Source of the DNA: CAYLZO01 sp964387775
GTDB lineage: Bacteria; Chloroflexota; Anaerolineae; JAAYZQ01
Assembly: GCA_964387775.1 (NCBI GenBank)
Contig: CAYLZO010000098.1
Coordinates: 1-17,615 of the forward strand
Reading direction: 5' to 3'
DNA length: 17,615 nucleotides
Made by a program: the position numbers and the translations under genes. The first letter of the stretch is position 1, and the number at the start of each line of letters is the position of its first letter. Positions 7,567 through 16,152 of this stretch are shown piece by piece. The notes beneath the pieces were generated by a model that saw nothing but the letters and a program-made list of their open reading frames with translations, did no database searches and was not told the origin of the DNA.

Positions 7567-10500
7567 CCGACGATCCCTTCGACATCGGCGGCGGGGCGGC
7601 CTACGAGCGCCTGGCGCGGCTCGCCCGCCGGGCCGAGGACCTGCCCGACGAGGCCCAGGCCCTCGTCAACGAAATCCTGGAGGCATTCAGCGTCAGCGTC
7701 GAAGAGCTCCAGGTGGCGGCCGAGGAGCTCCAGCAGCAGAACGAGGAGCTGCTGGCCGCCCGCCAGGAGGTCGAGGCCGGGCGCCGCCGCTACCGCAACC
7801 TCTTTGAATTCGCCCCTGACGGCTACCTGGTCACCGACCTCGGCGGGACTATCCACGACGCCAACGAGGCCGCCGTGGACCTGCTGGGCGTGCCCAAGGT
7901 GCAACTGCTGGGCAAGCCTCTCGTCCTCTACGTGGCGCCCGGCGAGCGGGACCGCTTTCACCGCCACCTGGACCGCCTCCTGGAGCGGCGCGGGATGCGG
8001 AGTCGCGAGGTCGAACTGGAGATGCGCATCCAGCCCCGGCGGGGGCCGGCCTTTCCCGCCGCCCTGACCGTGGCCCCGGTCCGCAACTTGCAGGGCGAGC
8101 TGACCGGCCTGCGCTGGCTGCTGCGCGACGTGAGCGCCAGCAAGCGGGCCGAGGAGCGCGAGCGGCTCCTGGCCGAGACCCGCTTGCAGCGCGAGGCAGC
8201 CGAGGAGGCCACCCGGCTCCTGGAAGCCCTCATCGAGACCATGCCCGCTGGCGCCATCATCGCCGACGCCGACGGCCAGATCTTGTTCACCAACGCCGCC
8301 GGGCGCGCCATCCTGGGCTCGGAGCCGGGCGGCACCGTCGCGTCGCCGGAGCGGTCCTACACAACCCACTATCCCGACGGCCGCCCCCTGCCCCAGGACG
8401 AGATGCCACTGGCGCAGGCCCTGGCCGAGGGCCGCACCGTCCGCGACGTCGAGGTCCTCATCCGGCAGCCTCACGGAGAGGAACGCATGCTCCTGACCGC
8501 CGCCGCCCCCGTCCTAGACCAAGCGGGCCAGGTGGTGAGCGGTATCGCCGTCTTTCAGGACATCACCGAGCGCAAAGAGGCCCAGGCCGAGCGGGAGCGC
8601 CTGCTGGCCATCCTCGACGAGACGCCCGACCTCGTCTCGATGGCCACCGTGAACGGCGAGTTGATCTACCTCAACGAGGCTGGACGCAAGATCCTGGACC
8701 TCCCCGCCGATGCCGACCTGTCGGACCGGACCATTGCCCTCGGACATCCGCCCTGGGCCAACCGGCTCATCGAAGAGGAGGGAATCCCAACCGCCATCCG
8801 GGAGGGAATCTGGCGGGACAAGACGGCCGTCGTCGACGGCGAGGGCCGCGAGATCCCCCTCTCCCAGGTCATCCTGGCCCACCAGGGGCCGGACGGCGAG
8901 GTAGCCTACCTGAGCACCATCGCCCGCGACGTCAGCGAACGGGAGCGCATCCTGGCCGCGTTGCAGGAGGAACGGGCGCGCTTTGAGGCCATCTTTGAGA
9001 GCGCGCCCCAGGCCATCCTGGTGAGCGACGCCGAGGGACGCATCATCCTGGCCAACGAGACGGCCGAGAAGCTCTATCGCCGGCCGGTGCCCTTTGGCCA
9101 GCCTTTCGACACGTCCGACTCGGTCCAGGTCCTCCACCCCGATGGGCGGCCCTTCGAGCGGGAGGAATATCCCATCCTCCGCACGGCCCTGGGCGGCGAG
9201 CACGTCCGCCCGGCCGAGATGACAATCATCTGGAAGGACGGCCAGCGGCAAGACCTGCTCGTCAGCGCCGCCCCCTTGCAGGACGTGGACGGCGGGCTGC
9301 TGGGCGCCGTGTCCCTCATCCAGGATATCACCGAGCACAAGGAGACGCAGCACGCCCTGGAGCTCTACGCCGACCGCCTGCACCTCCTGCACTCGGCCGA
9401 CCAGGTCATCCTCACCGCCGAGACGGTGGACGAGCTGGTCGAGGCCGTATTGCCCCTGACCCGCGAGTTGGTCCGCTGCCGACAGGCCAGCGTGCTGGCC
9501 TTCGACCGGGAGGCGGGCGAGGCCGTCCTGCTCGGCGTGCACAGCGACGTCGAGACCCACCTGGAAAAGGGCTGGCGGATGCCCCTGGACGAGGGGTGGC
9601 CGCTGGACAAGCTGGCCGGGGGCGAGATGAGCCTCATCGACGACGTCTCGGACCTGGCCCTGCCGCCGTCGCTGGTGGAGGCACTACACGACGAGGGATT
9701 GCACGCCTTTGTCAGCGTGCCCCTCCTGGCCCAGGGGGAGCTGTTGGGCGCCCTCAACCTGGGCCTGGAGGACCCCGGCAGCCTGACGTCCGAACACCGC
9801 GAGATCCTGCGCCAGATGGCCGACCAGGTGGCCATCGGCCTGCGGCAGGCCCAGCTAAACGAAGAGGTGCAGCGCTACGCCGAGCGACTGGAGCAAATGG
9901 TGGCCCGGCGCACGGCCGCCCTGCGGGCCAGCGAGGCCCGGTTCCGGGCCATTTTTGAAAGCGCGGCCATGGGCATCGCCGTCCTGGACCGGGAGGGCCA
10001 CGTCCTGGCCGCAAACCCGGCGCTCCAGGAGATGTTGGGCTACGACGCCGACGAGTTGCGGGCCATGTCCTTTTCCGATTTCACCCACCCCGACGACGCC
10101 ACAACCGGACGGGAGCTGTACCGCGAGCTCATCGCAAGCAAGCGCCGGCACTATCACCTGGAAAAGCGGTACGTCCGCGCCGACGGGGAGACGATCTGGG
10201 TCCATCCCACCGTGTCCCTCATCCGCGACGGCCAAGAGGGGGACCGCTACGCCATCAAGGTGGTGGAGGACATTAGCGAGGAAAAAAAGACCCGCGAGGC
10301 CCTCATCCAGGCCGAGCGGCTGGCCGTCGCCAACAAGCTGGGGGCCTCGGTGGCCCACGAGCTCAACAACCCCCTCCAGTCGGTCATCGGCTGCCTGGGT
10401 CTGGCCCAGGAGACGCTGGCAGAAGGCGGCGACGCGGATCGGCTCCTCGACGTGGCCATGGACGAGCTGCGGCGGGCCGCCGGCATCGTCTCCCAACTCC

Positions 10501-11015
10501 GCGACCTGCACCGGCGGGACACCGCCGAGACCCACGAGCCCACCGACGTCAACGCCCTGGTCGAGCAGGTGCTGCTCGTCAGCCGCAAGGAGCTGGAGAA
10601 CCAGGGGATCGAGCTGGTCTGGGAGCCCGCGGCCGAGCTGCCCCCGGCCCGGCTCTCGCCCGACCGGATGAAGCAGGTCTTTTTGAACTTGATCCTCAAC
10701 GCCGGGGACGCCATGCTCGGCGGCGGTACGCTCACCATCGCCACCGAGCCGACCACCGAGCCGCCCGGCGTGCGCCTCACCCTTGCCGACACCGGCCAGG
10801 GCATCGCGCCCAAGGACCGGCCCCACGTCTTTGAGCCCTTTTTCAGCACCAAAACGTCGGGGCTGGGGCTGGGGCTCTTTATCAGCCGGGGCATCGTCGA
10901 GCGGCACGGCGGGACCATCCGCCTGGATAGCGAGGTGGGCCAGGGGACAACCTTTACCCTGTGGCTGCCCACCCAACCAGACAAGAGCACAACCAGAACG
11001 ACACCCGGAGAATGA
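7563..11015 (+). CDS. Soluble multi-PAS/GAF sensor histidine kinase
   Basis: 1150 aa starting at the ATG of an ATGA overlap with cheR. The same frame is open back to 6837, but that part is antisense-like filler over cheR. Order: short coiled coil (about 35-75, SVEELQVAAEELQQQNEEL); PAS1 (about 78-200); PAS2 (about 220-340, ending FQDITERKE); PAS3 (about 345-460); PAS4 (about 470-590, ending IQDITEHKE); GAF (about 600-760); PAS5 (about 795-915); HisKA with phospho-acceptor His932 in SVAHELNNPLQS; HATPase with NLILNAGDAM, ADTGQGIAP, FEPFFSTKTSGLGLGL and the closing GQGTTFTLWLP. No transmembrane segment is visible, so it should sense intracellular ligands, redox state or gases through its PAS/GAF domains, or act with the CheR-PAS protein. 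The response regulator begins 3 bp downstream and is the obvious phosphotransfer partner. Confidence 0.92.
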
Positions 11016-11018
11016 ACC

Positions 11019-11735
11019 ATGCCAGAACTTGTGCAAACCCTGGTCGTAGACGACGAATCAGGCATTCGTTTTTTCCTGGAAGAGACCTTACAACGGCTGG
11101 GCCACACTGTCGTCACCGCCGCCAGCGGGGAGGAGGCCCTGGACCGGCTGCGCGAGAAGCGCTTCGACCTGATCATGCTCGACCTGCGGCTGGGCGGCCG
11201 CGTGGACGGCATGCGCGTCCTCGAGTCGGTCAAGTGGCGCTGGCCGGCGACGATGGTCATCATCATGACCGGCCACGGCTCCCTCGAGTCGGCCCTGAGC
11301 GCCATCGAGGAGGGCGTAGACGGCTACCTGCTCAAGCCGGTCGAGCCTGACGAGGTGCGGCAGGCCATCAAGACGGCCACAGACCGCCGCGAGCGCCTGG
11401 CCGAGGCGCAAGAGACCGAAGAACCCGGGCTGATCGAGCACGGTCCCTTCGCCGTGGACCAGATCCAGCACCAGGCCACCTACGAGGGCCGGCCCCTGGA
11501 CCTGACGCCCCGCGAGTTTACGCTGCTGGTGCACCTGATGAAGAACAGCCCGGAGGTCAGCCCCCCGGAGGAGCTGGTCTGGGTCGTGCGAAACTACAAG
11601 CCCGAACACGTCTACGAGGCGCGGGAGATCATCAAGTGGTACATTCACCGCCTCCGCCAAAAGGTCGAGCCCGAGCCCTCGAGCCCCCGCTACATCGTCA
11701 ACGTCCGGGGCGTCGGCTACAAGTTTACGGTCTGA
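11019..11735 (+). CDS. OmpR/PhoB-type response regulator
   Basis: 238 aa. The receiver domain (about 5-120) has the acidic pair Asp11-Asp12, phospho-acceptor Asp55 in MLDLRLGG, Thr84 in IMTGHG and Lys106 in YLLKPVEP. A winged-helix DNA-binding domain follows (about 140-238), with DLTPREFTLLVHLM and the closing YIVNVRGVGYKFTV. It should be phosphorylated by the kinase encoded just upstream and act as a transcription factor. A CGGAG Shine-Dalgarno (11006-11010) overlaps the kinase's last codons, and the genes are 3 bp apart. The receiver reads LRLGG-RVDGM, one residue longer than usual between Asp55 and the following glycine-methionine. Targets are not apparent in the window. Confidence 0.92.
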   Translation: MPELVQTLVVDDESGIRFFLEETLQRLGHTVVTAASGEEALDRLREKRFDLIMLDLRLGGRVDGMRVLESVKWRWPATMVIIMTGHGSLESALSAIEEGVDGYLLKPVEPDEVRQAIKTATDRRERLAEAQETEEPGLIEHGPFAVDQIQHQATYEGRPLDLTPREFTLLVHLMKNSPEVSPPEELVWVVRNYKPEHVYEAREIIKWYIHRLRQKVEPEPSSPRYIVNVRGVGYKFTV

Positions 11736-11753
11736 CACACATTCAGACCCTGC

Positions 11754-11877
11754 TTGACTGACAAAACTCGACCCGGGTCGTCCGGCTTTGATCGGACGCA
11801 GATAAACACGGATTTCCGCAGATTCTATACGTTTTTTTTATCTGCGAAATCTGCGTCCAGAGAGATCTGTCAGTCAA
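11754..11877. repeat. Nested inverted-repeat element downstream of the response regulator
   Basis: Outer perfect 10-bp arms TTGACTGACA (11754-11763) and TGTCAGTCAA (11868-11877). Inside these are GGACGCAGAT (11794-11803) with ATCTGCGTCC (11849-11858), and CGCAGAT (11817-11823) with ATCTGCG (11840-11846) around a T8 run. It has no ORF. It looks like a MITE-like or REP-like element and could also end transcription of the signalling cluster. Confidence 0.65.
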
Positions 11878-11886
11878 CCAGCATTC

Positions 11887-11919
11887 AGCCCTGACGGGTT
11901 TTCGAAACCCGTCAGGGCT
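11887..11919. repeat. Perfect 15-bp hairpin upstream of the oxidoreductase gene
   Basis: AGCCCTGACGGGTTT (11887-11901) and AAACCCGTCAGGGCT (11905-11919) are exact complements around a TCG loop. It ends 24 nt before the start codon of the oxidoreductase, so if transcribed it would sit in the leader. No T-run follows on the plus strand. Confidence 0.75.
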
Positions 11920-11943
11920 TGATCCGGATTGGAGACACCCATC

Positions 11944-13299
11944 ATGGCCCAAGAACGACTGATCGTCATCGGCGGCGACGCGGCCGGCATGAGCGCCGCC
12001 TCGCAGGCCCGCAAGCGCCAGCCCGACCTGGAGATCCTGGCCTTCGAGCGGGGGCCGCACACCTCCTACGCCGCCTGAGGCATCCCCTACTACGTCGGCC
12101 GTGTCGTCGACGACGCAGAGAGCCTCATCGCCCGCAAGCCCGAGGTGTTTCGCCAGAAACAGAACATCGACGTCCGCGTGCGCCACGAGGTGACGGCCAT
12201 CGACCTGGACGCGCGCCGGGTAGAGGTCCTGAACCGGGACAGCGGCGAGACCTTTCGGGAGGCGTTCGACCTGTTGCACATCGCCACCGGCGCCAGCCCC
12301 TTCTGTCCCGACGTGCCGGGCGCCGGTGCCCACGGCATCTTTGGGCTGAGCACGCTCCAGAGCGGCCTCGACGTGCGCCGCTTCGTGGACGAGCGCGCCC
12401 CCCGGCGGGCCGTCGTCGTCGGCGGGGGCTACATCGGGCTGGAGATGGCCGAGGCCCTGCTGCGGCGCGGCCTCAAAGTCTCGCTGGTCGAGATGGCGCC
12501 CCAGGTCATGAACACCCTCGACCCCGACATGGGGGCCGGGGTCTCCCAGGCGCTGCGCGACGCCGGCGCCACCCTCTACCTGGAGGAGCGGCTGGAGCAT
12601 TTCGAGACCGAGGACGGCCGGGTGGCGGCCGTCGTCACCGACAAGCAGACCCTGCCCGCCGACCTGGTGATCCTGGGCATGGGCGTCCGGCCCAACACGG
12701 CCCTGGCCCGCGAGGCCGGCGTGCCCCTGGGCGTGCGGGGCGCCATCCGCGTCAACGCCCGGATGCAGACCGAGGTGGACGGCGTCTGGTCGGCGGGCGA
12801 CTGCGCCGAGACCTTTCACCTGGTCAGCCGAAAGCCCTTCCACGTCGCCCTGGGCACGGTGGCCAACAAAACCGGCCGGGTGGCGGGCGTCAACCTGGGC
12901 GGCGGCTATGCCACCTTTCCCGGCGTGGTGGGCACCGCCGTCAGCAAGATCTGCGCCGTGGAGGTGGCCCGCACCGGGCTGATGGAAAGCGAGATCGAGC
13001 CCCTGGGCCTGGAGTACGTCACGGCCAAGATCGACAGCCGCACCCGGGCCCACTACTACCCCAACGCCGGGCAGGTTACGGTCAAGGTCCTGGCCGAAAA
13101 GGGGAGCGGCCGCCTGCTGGGCGGCCAGATCGTGGGCGTCGAGGGCGCGGCCAAGCGCATCGACGTGCTGGCCACGAGCCTGCACGCCGGCTTTACCGTG
13201 GACGAGATGCTCAACCTCGACCTCAGCTACGCGCCGCCCTACTCGCCCGTCTGGGACCCGGTCCTCATCGCCGTGCGGCAGGTCATCAAAAAGGTCTAG
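11944..13299 (+). CDS. Selenocysteine-containing CoA-disulfide reductase/NADH oxidase-family flavoenzyme
   Basis: 451 aa if the in-frame TGA at 12076-12078 is read as selenocysteine (residue 45). Order: FAD Rossmann motif LIVIGGDAAGMSAA (6-19); active-site segment SYAA-U-GIPYYVG, where the family has its single catalytic Cys; NAD-binding VVVGGGYIGLEMAEAL (about 157-172); FAD motif GVWSAGDCAE (280-289); and a dimerisation domain ending YAPPYSPVWDP, as in CoA-disulfide reductases. Length and both halves are intact and in the same frame, so decay is unlikely. GGAG (11931-11934) lies 9 nt before the ATG. Members reduce CoA disulfide, polysulfide or oxygen with NAD(P)H; the exact substrate is unknown. 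Ordinary gene calling would start at the GTG at 12145 and lose the FAD motif and active site. A sequencing error (TGC or TGT to TGA) is the main alternative. Confidence 0.82.
12076..12078 (+). other. In-frame TGA, predicted selenocysteine codon (Sec45)
   Basis: The codon falls 44 codons after the ATG, exactly at the catalytic redox Cys of the family (usual pattern C-G-I-P-Y-Y). TGA is a normal stop for many genes here (for example the UbiD-family gene, cheB, cheR and the kinase), so genome-wide reassignment is excluded. Confidence 0.78.
12076..12127 (+). promoter_or_regulatory. Candidate bacterial SECIS element
   Basis: The UGA lies at the base of a possible hairpin: UGAGGC (12076-12081) pairs with GCCUCA (12122-12127). 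After an internal loop, a 7-bp upper stem (12093-12099 with 12106-12112, one G-U pair) closes a 6-nt loop, CGUGUC. The loop G at 12101 is 23 nt after the UGA. A small apical loop with an early GU at this distance matches the general form of SelB-binding bacterial SECIS hairpins. The fold was worked out by eye. Confidence 0.55.
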
Positions 13300-13303
13300 C
13301 CCT

Positions 13304-13321
13304 CAGACCCTTAGGGTTTGT
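13304..13321. repeat. CAGACCCTTAGGGTTTGT repeat
   Basis: This 18-nt sequence starts 4 bases after the stop codon of the oxidoreductase and recurs exactly at 17508-17525, where it forms one arm of a large hairpin. Confidence 0.7.
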
Positions 13322-13346
13322 ATTACAGGCTTGTGAGGCAGCCTAC

Positions 13347-13375
13347 TTGTTTCCCCCCCACTTTTGCGGTATAAT
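13347..13375 (+). promoter_or_regulatory. Promoter of the S41 protease genes
   Basis: TTGTTT (13347-13352) and a perfect TATAAT (13370-13375) are 17 bp apart. Transcription would start near 13383, giving a leader of about 75 nt before the ATG at 13458. Confidence 0.75.
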
Positions 13376-13422
13376 GCTAATCGGATCGGGCTCCTTGCCT
13401 GACCGAGGAAGGACGGATTCGA

Positions 13423-13446
13423 GGGGGCCTGGCCCCCATCTTTTTT
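13423..13446 (+). terminator. Leader terminator (possible attenuator) upstream of the first S41 protease
   Basis: GGGGGC-CTG-GCCCCC (13423-13428 and 13432-13437... loop of 3) forms a GC-only stem followed at once by ATCTTTTTT. It lies between the promoter and the start codon, so it would either end a short RNA of about 64 nt or act as an attenuator for the downstream genes. Confidence 0.7.
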
Positions 13447-13457
13447 GTCGAGGCTGA

Positions 13458-14654
13458 ATGGTATCCAACAAAAGCGCGAAAAACCTACTCCTGGCCCTGA
13501 TGATCACCCTGCTGGTGATCGGGGCCTTTGGGGCCGGCATCGGCGCCACGTGGCTCTTGATGCACGACCAAATGGCCAGCGCCGACGAGGCCGCCGGGTT
13601 CAGCGTCTTTTGGGAAGCCTGGCACCTGGTCGAGGATCACTATTACGGCGACGTGCCCGACACACAACACCTGGCCTGGGGCGCCATCCGCGGCGCGCTG
13701 GACGCCCTGGACGATCCCCACACCAGCTTTCTGGAGCCCCAGCCCCGCCAGCGGGAAAAAGAGGAACTGAGCGGCCGCTTTGGCGGCATCGGCGCCTACG
13801 TCTCACAGGACGAGGATGGCACCATCCGCCTGGAGCCGATGGAGGACCTGCCCGCCGCCCAGGCCGGCGTCCGGGAAGGCGACGCCGTCCTCCAGGTGGA
13901 TGACACCGAGGTCACGCCCGAAATGAGCGTGGACGACGTCGTGACCCTCATCCGGGGCGAGGTGGGCACCGTCGTCCGCCTGACGCTGGGCCGCGAAGGC
14001 CAGCCCGAGCCCGTCGTCGTCGAGATCGAGCGGCAAGAGATCCCCACGCCCTCGGTCGAGTGGCGGATGCTGGAAGAGGCCGAGAACGTGGGCTACGTCC
14101 GGATCACGATTTTCAGCGACCGGACCCCTGGCGAGCTGAGGGACGCCATCGACGAATTGCAGGCGCAGGGCATGACCAAGCTCGTGCTCGACGTGCGGGG
14201 CAACGGCGGCGGCATCCTCACCTCGGCCGTGGACGTCTCCAGCGAGTTCCTCGACGGCGGCGTGGTGCTCTACCAGGTCTCCCGGGGCGAGGTGGAGCGC
14301 AGCGAGGCCGCCGACCGGGGCGGCGCCTTCACCGAAGGCCCGCTGGTCGTGCTGATAGACGGCGGGACGGCCAGCGCCTCCGAGATCGTGGCCGGCGCCT
14401 TGCAGGACCACGACCGGGCGGCGCTCGTCGGCCAGAAAACCTTTGGCAAGGGCTCGGTCCAGTCGGTGTTCGACCTGAGCGACGGGTCGTCGGTGCACAT
14501 CACCTCGTCCCAGTGGCTGACGCCCGACCGGCACCAGATCAGCGGCCAGGGCCTGGCGCCCGGCGTCGAGGTGGCCATCACAGACGAGGACCGCAGCGCC
14601 GGGCGCGATCCCCAATTGGAGAGAGCCATCGAGTTTCTCAGGAACGAGCCATGA
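13458..14654 (+). CDS. S41-family C-terminal processing protease 1 (CtpA-like)
   Basis: 398 aa. An N-terminal membrane anchor or uncleaved signal (about 9-34, LLLALMITLLVIGAFGAGIGATWLLM) places the rest outside the membrane. Then come FSVFWEAWHLVEDHYYG, a helical cap typical of S41 proteases; a PDZ domain (about 105-190, GIGAYV to VVRLTLGREGQ); and the protease core with KLVLDVRGNGGG (about 238-249), catalytic Ser306 in GGTASASEI and Lys331 in TFGKGSVQ, forming the Ser-Lys dyad. These enzymes cut the C-termini of envelope proteins. Only a weak GAGG precedes the ATG. It is followed 69 bp later by a paralogue in the same orientation, and the two probably share the promoter at 13347-13375. Confidence 0.92.
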   Translation: MVSNKSAKNLLLALMITLLVIGAFGAGIGATWLLMHDQMASADEAAGFSVFWEAWHLVEDHYYGDVPDTQHLAWGAIRGALDALDDPHTSFLEPQPRQREKEELSGRFGGIGAYVSQDEDGTIRLEPMEDLPAAQAGVREGDAVLQVDDTEVTPEMSVDDVVTLIRGEVGTVVRLTLGREGQPEPVVVEIERQEIPTPSVEWRMLEEAENVGYVRITIFSDRTPGELRDAIDELQAQGMTKLVLDVRGNGGGILTSAVDVSSEFLDGGVVLYQVSRGEVERSEAADRGGAFTEGPLVVLIDGGTASASEIVAGALQDHDRAALVGQKTFGKGSVQSVFDLSDGSSVHITSSQWLTPDRHQISGQGLAPGVEVAITDEDRSAGRDPQLERAIEFLRNEP

Positions 14655-14681
14655 CTCTATTTGACGGGGTTTGAACTGAGT

Positions 14682-14698
14682 CAGGTGCCTGGCACCTG
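14682..14698. repeat. Hairpin between the two S41 protease genes
   Basis: CAGGTGC-CTG-GCACCTG forms a perfect 7-bp stem with a 3-nt loop in the 69-bp intergenic space. No T-run follows, so it is more likely a repeat or mRNA-processing or stability hairpin than a full terminator. Confidence 0.5.
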
Positions 14699-14723
14699 TC
14701 AATGACAAGATAGAGAGGTAAGT

Positions 14724-16085
14724 ATGTCGAATTCATCAGGTTGCAGAATTGCCATCACCGCCCTCGTGGTTGCCATCATCATGGGCGGCCTGGGCTTTGC
14801 CACGGGCTTTTTGACGCACGCCCTCATCTACGCCGACGACCTGCCGGCGCCCGAGACCATCATCTTCGAAGTCACCTCCACCCCGGCGCCCACCGCAGTT
14901 GCGCCGACCGAGGCCGAAGCACCCGCCGAACCCACAGAGGTGCCCGCCGAGACACAGGACGAGCCGACGGCGCCGCCTCCCACGCCGGAGCCGACGCCCG
15001 CTCCGACCATCGAGATCCCCGAGAACCGGGGCACCACCTTCGACCTCTTTTGGGAGGCGTGGAACCTGATCCAGCGCGACTACTATGGCGACCTGCCCAC
15101 CGAGGAAGAGATGACCTACGGCGCCATCCGCGGCGCGCTGGAGACGCTGGACGACCCCTTCACGGGGTTCATCGAGCCCCAGGTGGCCGAGATCAACCGC
15201 GAGGACGACACCGGCACCTTTGAGGGCATCGGCGCCTACGTCACGATGGAAGAGGGCCGGCTCCAGATCGTCAGCACCTTCAAGGACCAGCCCGCCGAGA
15301 AAGCCGGCCTGCGCTCGGGCGACATCGTGCTCGAGGTGGACGGCACCGAGATCGAGAACATGAGCATCTACGAGGCCATCAGCCTCATCCGGGGGCCGGC
15401 GGGCAGCGACGTGACCCTGACCATCCTGCGCCAGGGCCAGGAACCCTTCGACGTGACCATCACCCGGGCCAGCATCGAGATCCCCGTCGTCGAGTCCGAG
15501 ATGCGCGACGACGGCATCGCCTACATCAGCCTCTTTGACTTTAGCTCCGAGGCCAGCGACAAGTTGGCCGAGGCCGTCGAAGAAGTGCTGGCCCAGAACC
15601 CCGAGGGCCTGGTGCTCGACCTGCGTGGCAACCCCGGTGGCTGGCTCAACGAGTCCATCCTCGTCTCCGGCCTCTTCCTGCCCGAGGACACCCTGGTGCT
15701 GACCGAGCGCTACAAAGAGGCCGATCCGCACACCCACTACACGCCCAACGAGCCGATCACGACCGACCTGCCCATGGTCGTGCTGGTCAACGGCGGCTCG
15801 GCCAGCGCCTCCGAGATCGTGGCCGGCGCCCTGCAGGACCACGACCGGGCGGTGCTCATCGGCGAACAGACCTTTGGCAAAGGGTCGGTGCAGTGGCCCC
15901 ACGAGCTGAGCAACGGCGCCGAGCTGCGCGTCACTGTGGCCCGCTGGTTCACGCCCGACGGCCGCGCCATCCACGGCGAGGGCCTGGCGCCCGACGTCGT
16001 CGTCGGGTTCACCGAGGAGGACGCTGAAGCCGAGCGCGATCCCCAGTTGGACGCCGCCGTCGAATACCTGCTGGGCGGGGAATGA
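14724..16085 (+). CDS. S41-family C-terminal processing protease 2 (CtpA-like)
   Basis: 453 aa, a paralogue of the preceding gene. An N-terminal membrane segment (about 8-33) is followed by a Pro/Thr/Glu/Ala-rich linker (about 45-95) that the first copy lacks. Then come FDLFWEAWNLIQRDYYGDLPTEEEMTYGAIRGALETLDDPF, a PDZ domain (about 165-250) and the protease core with LVLDLRGNPGGW, catalytic Ser361 in GGSASASEI and Lys386 in TFGKGSVQ. GAGAGG lies a few bases before the ATG. The long low-complexity linker would hold the PDZ-protease unit away from the membrane. The active-site block EIVAGALQDHDRA is nearly identical in the two proteins, so the pair looks like a tandem duplication with diverged N-termini and probably different substrates. 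Confidence 0.92.
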   Translation: MSNSSGCRIAITALVVAIIMGGLGFATGFLTHALIYADDLPAPETIIFEVTSTPAPTAVAPTEAEAPAEPTEVPAETQDEPTAPPPTPEPTPAPTIEIPENRGTTFDLFWEAWNLIQRDYYGDLPTEEEMTYGAIRGALETLDDPFTGFIEPQVAEINREDDTGTFEGIGAYVTMEEGRLQIVSTFKDQPAEKAGLRSGDIVLEVDGTEIENMSIYEAISLIRGPAGSDVTLTILRQGQEPFDVTITRASIEIPVVESEMRDDGIAYISLFDFSSEASDKLAEAVEEVLAQNPEGLVLDLRGNPGGWLNESILVSGLFLPEDTLVLTERYKEADPHTHYTPNEPITTDLPMVVLVNGGSASASEIVAGALQDHDRAVLIGEQTFGKGSVQWPHELSNGAELRVTVARWFTPDGRAIHGEGLAPDVVVGFTEEDAEAERDPQLDAAVEYLLGGE

Positions 16086-16088
16086 GTT

Positions 16089-16131
16089 GGGCAAATTGGT
16101 TATTTGCCCGGCGCAAGGTGACATCTTGCGC
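16089..16131. promoter_or_regulatory. Two adjacent hairpins upstream of smpB
   Basis: GGGCAAAT-TGGTT-ATTTGCCC (16089-16109) begins 3 nt after the protease stop codon. GCGCAAGGT-GAC-ATCTTGCGC (16111-16131, one G-U pair) follows one base later and ends just before the smpB ribosome binding site (GAGGAG near 16137-16142). Neither has a T-run. They may insulate or process the mRNA. Confidence 0.55.
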
Positions 16132-16152
16132 TACGCTGAGGAGTAACGCAAG

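Noticed and set aside
12076..12078. In-frame TGA as a pseudogene-making nonsense mutation
   Set aside because: The rest of the gene is intact on both sides in one frame, and the codon is exactly the catalytic Cys position with a plausible SECIS after it. Sequencing error remains possible but decay is unlikely.
12076..12078. TGA reassigned to Trp or Gly in the whole genome
   Set aside because: Several genes here end in TGA at the expected family length (UbiD-family gene, cheB, cheR, kinase, regulator, smpB), and neither Trp nor Gly fits this active-site position.
13383..13446. tRNA or other known small RNA gene in the protease leader
   Set aside because: I cannot fold it into a tRNA or match a known RNA family by eye, so only the promoter and terminator are reported.
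14736..16124. 462-codon minus-strand frame opposite the second protease
   Set aside because: It is a shadow of the S41 gene, with no domain and composition set by the complementary strand.
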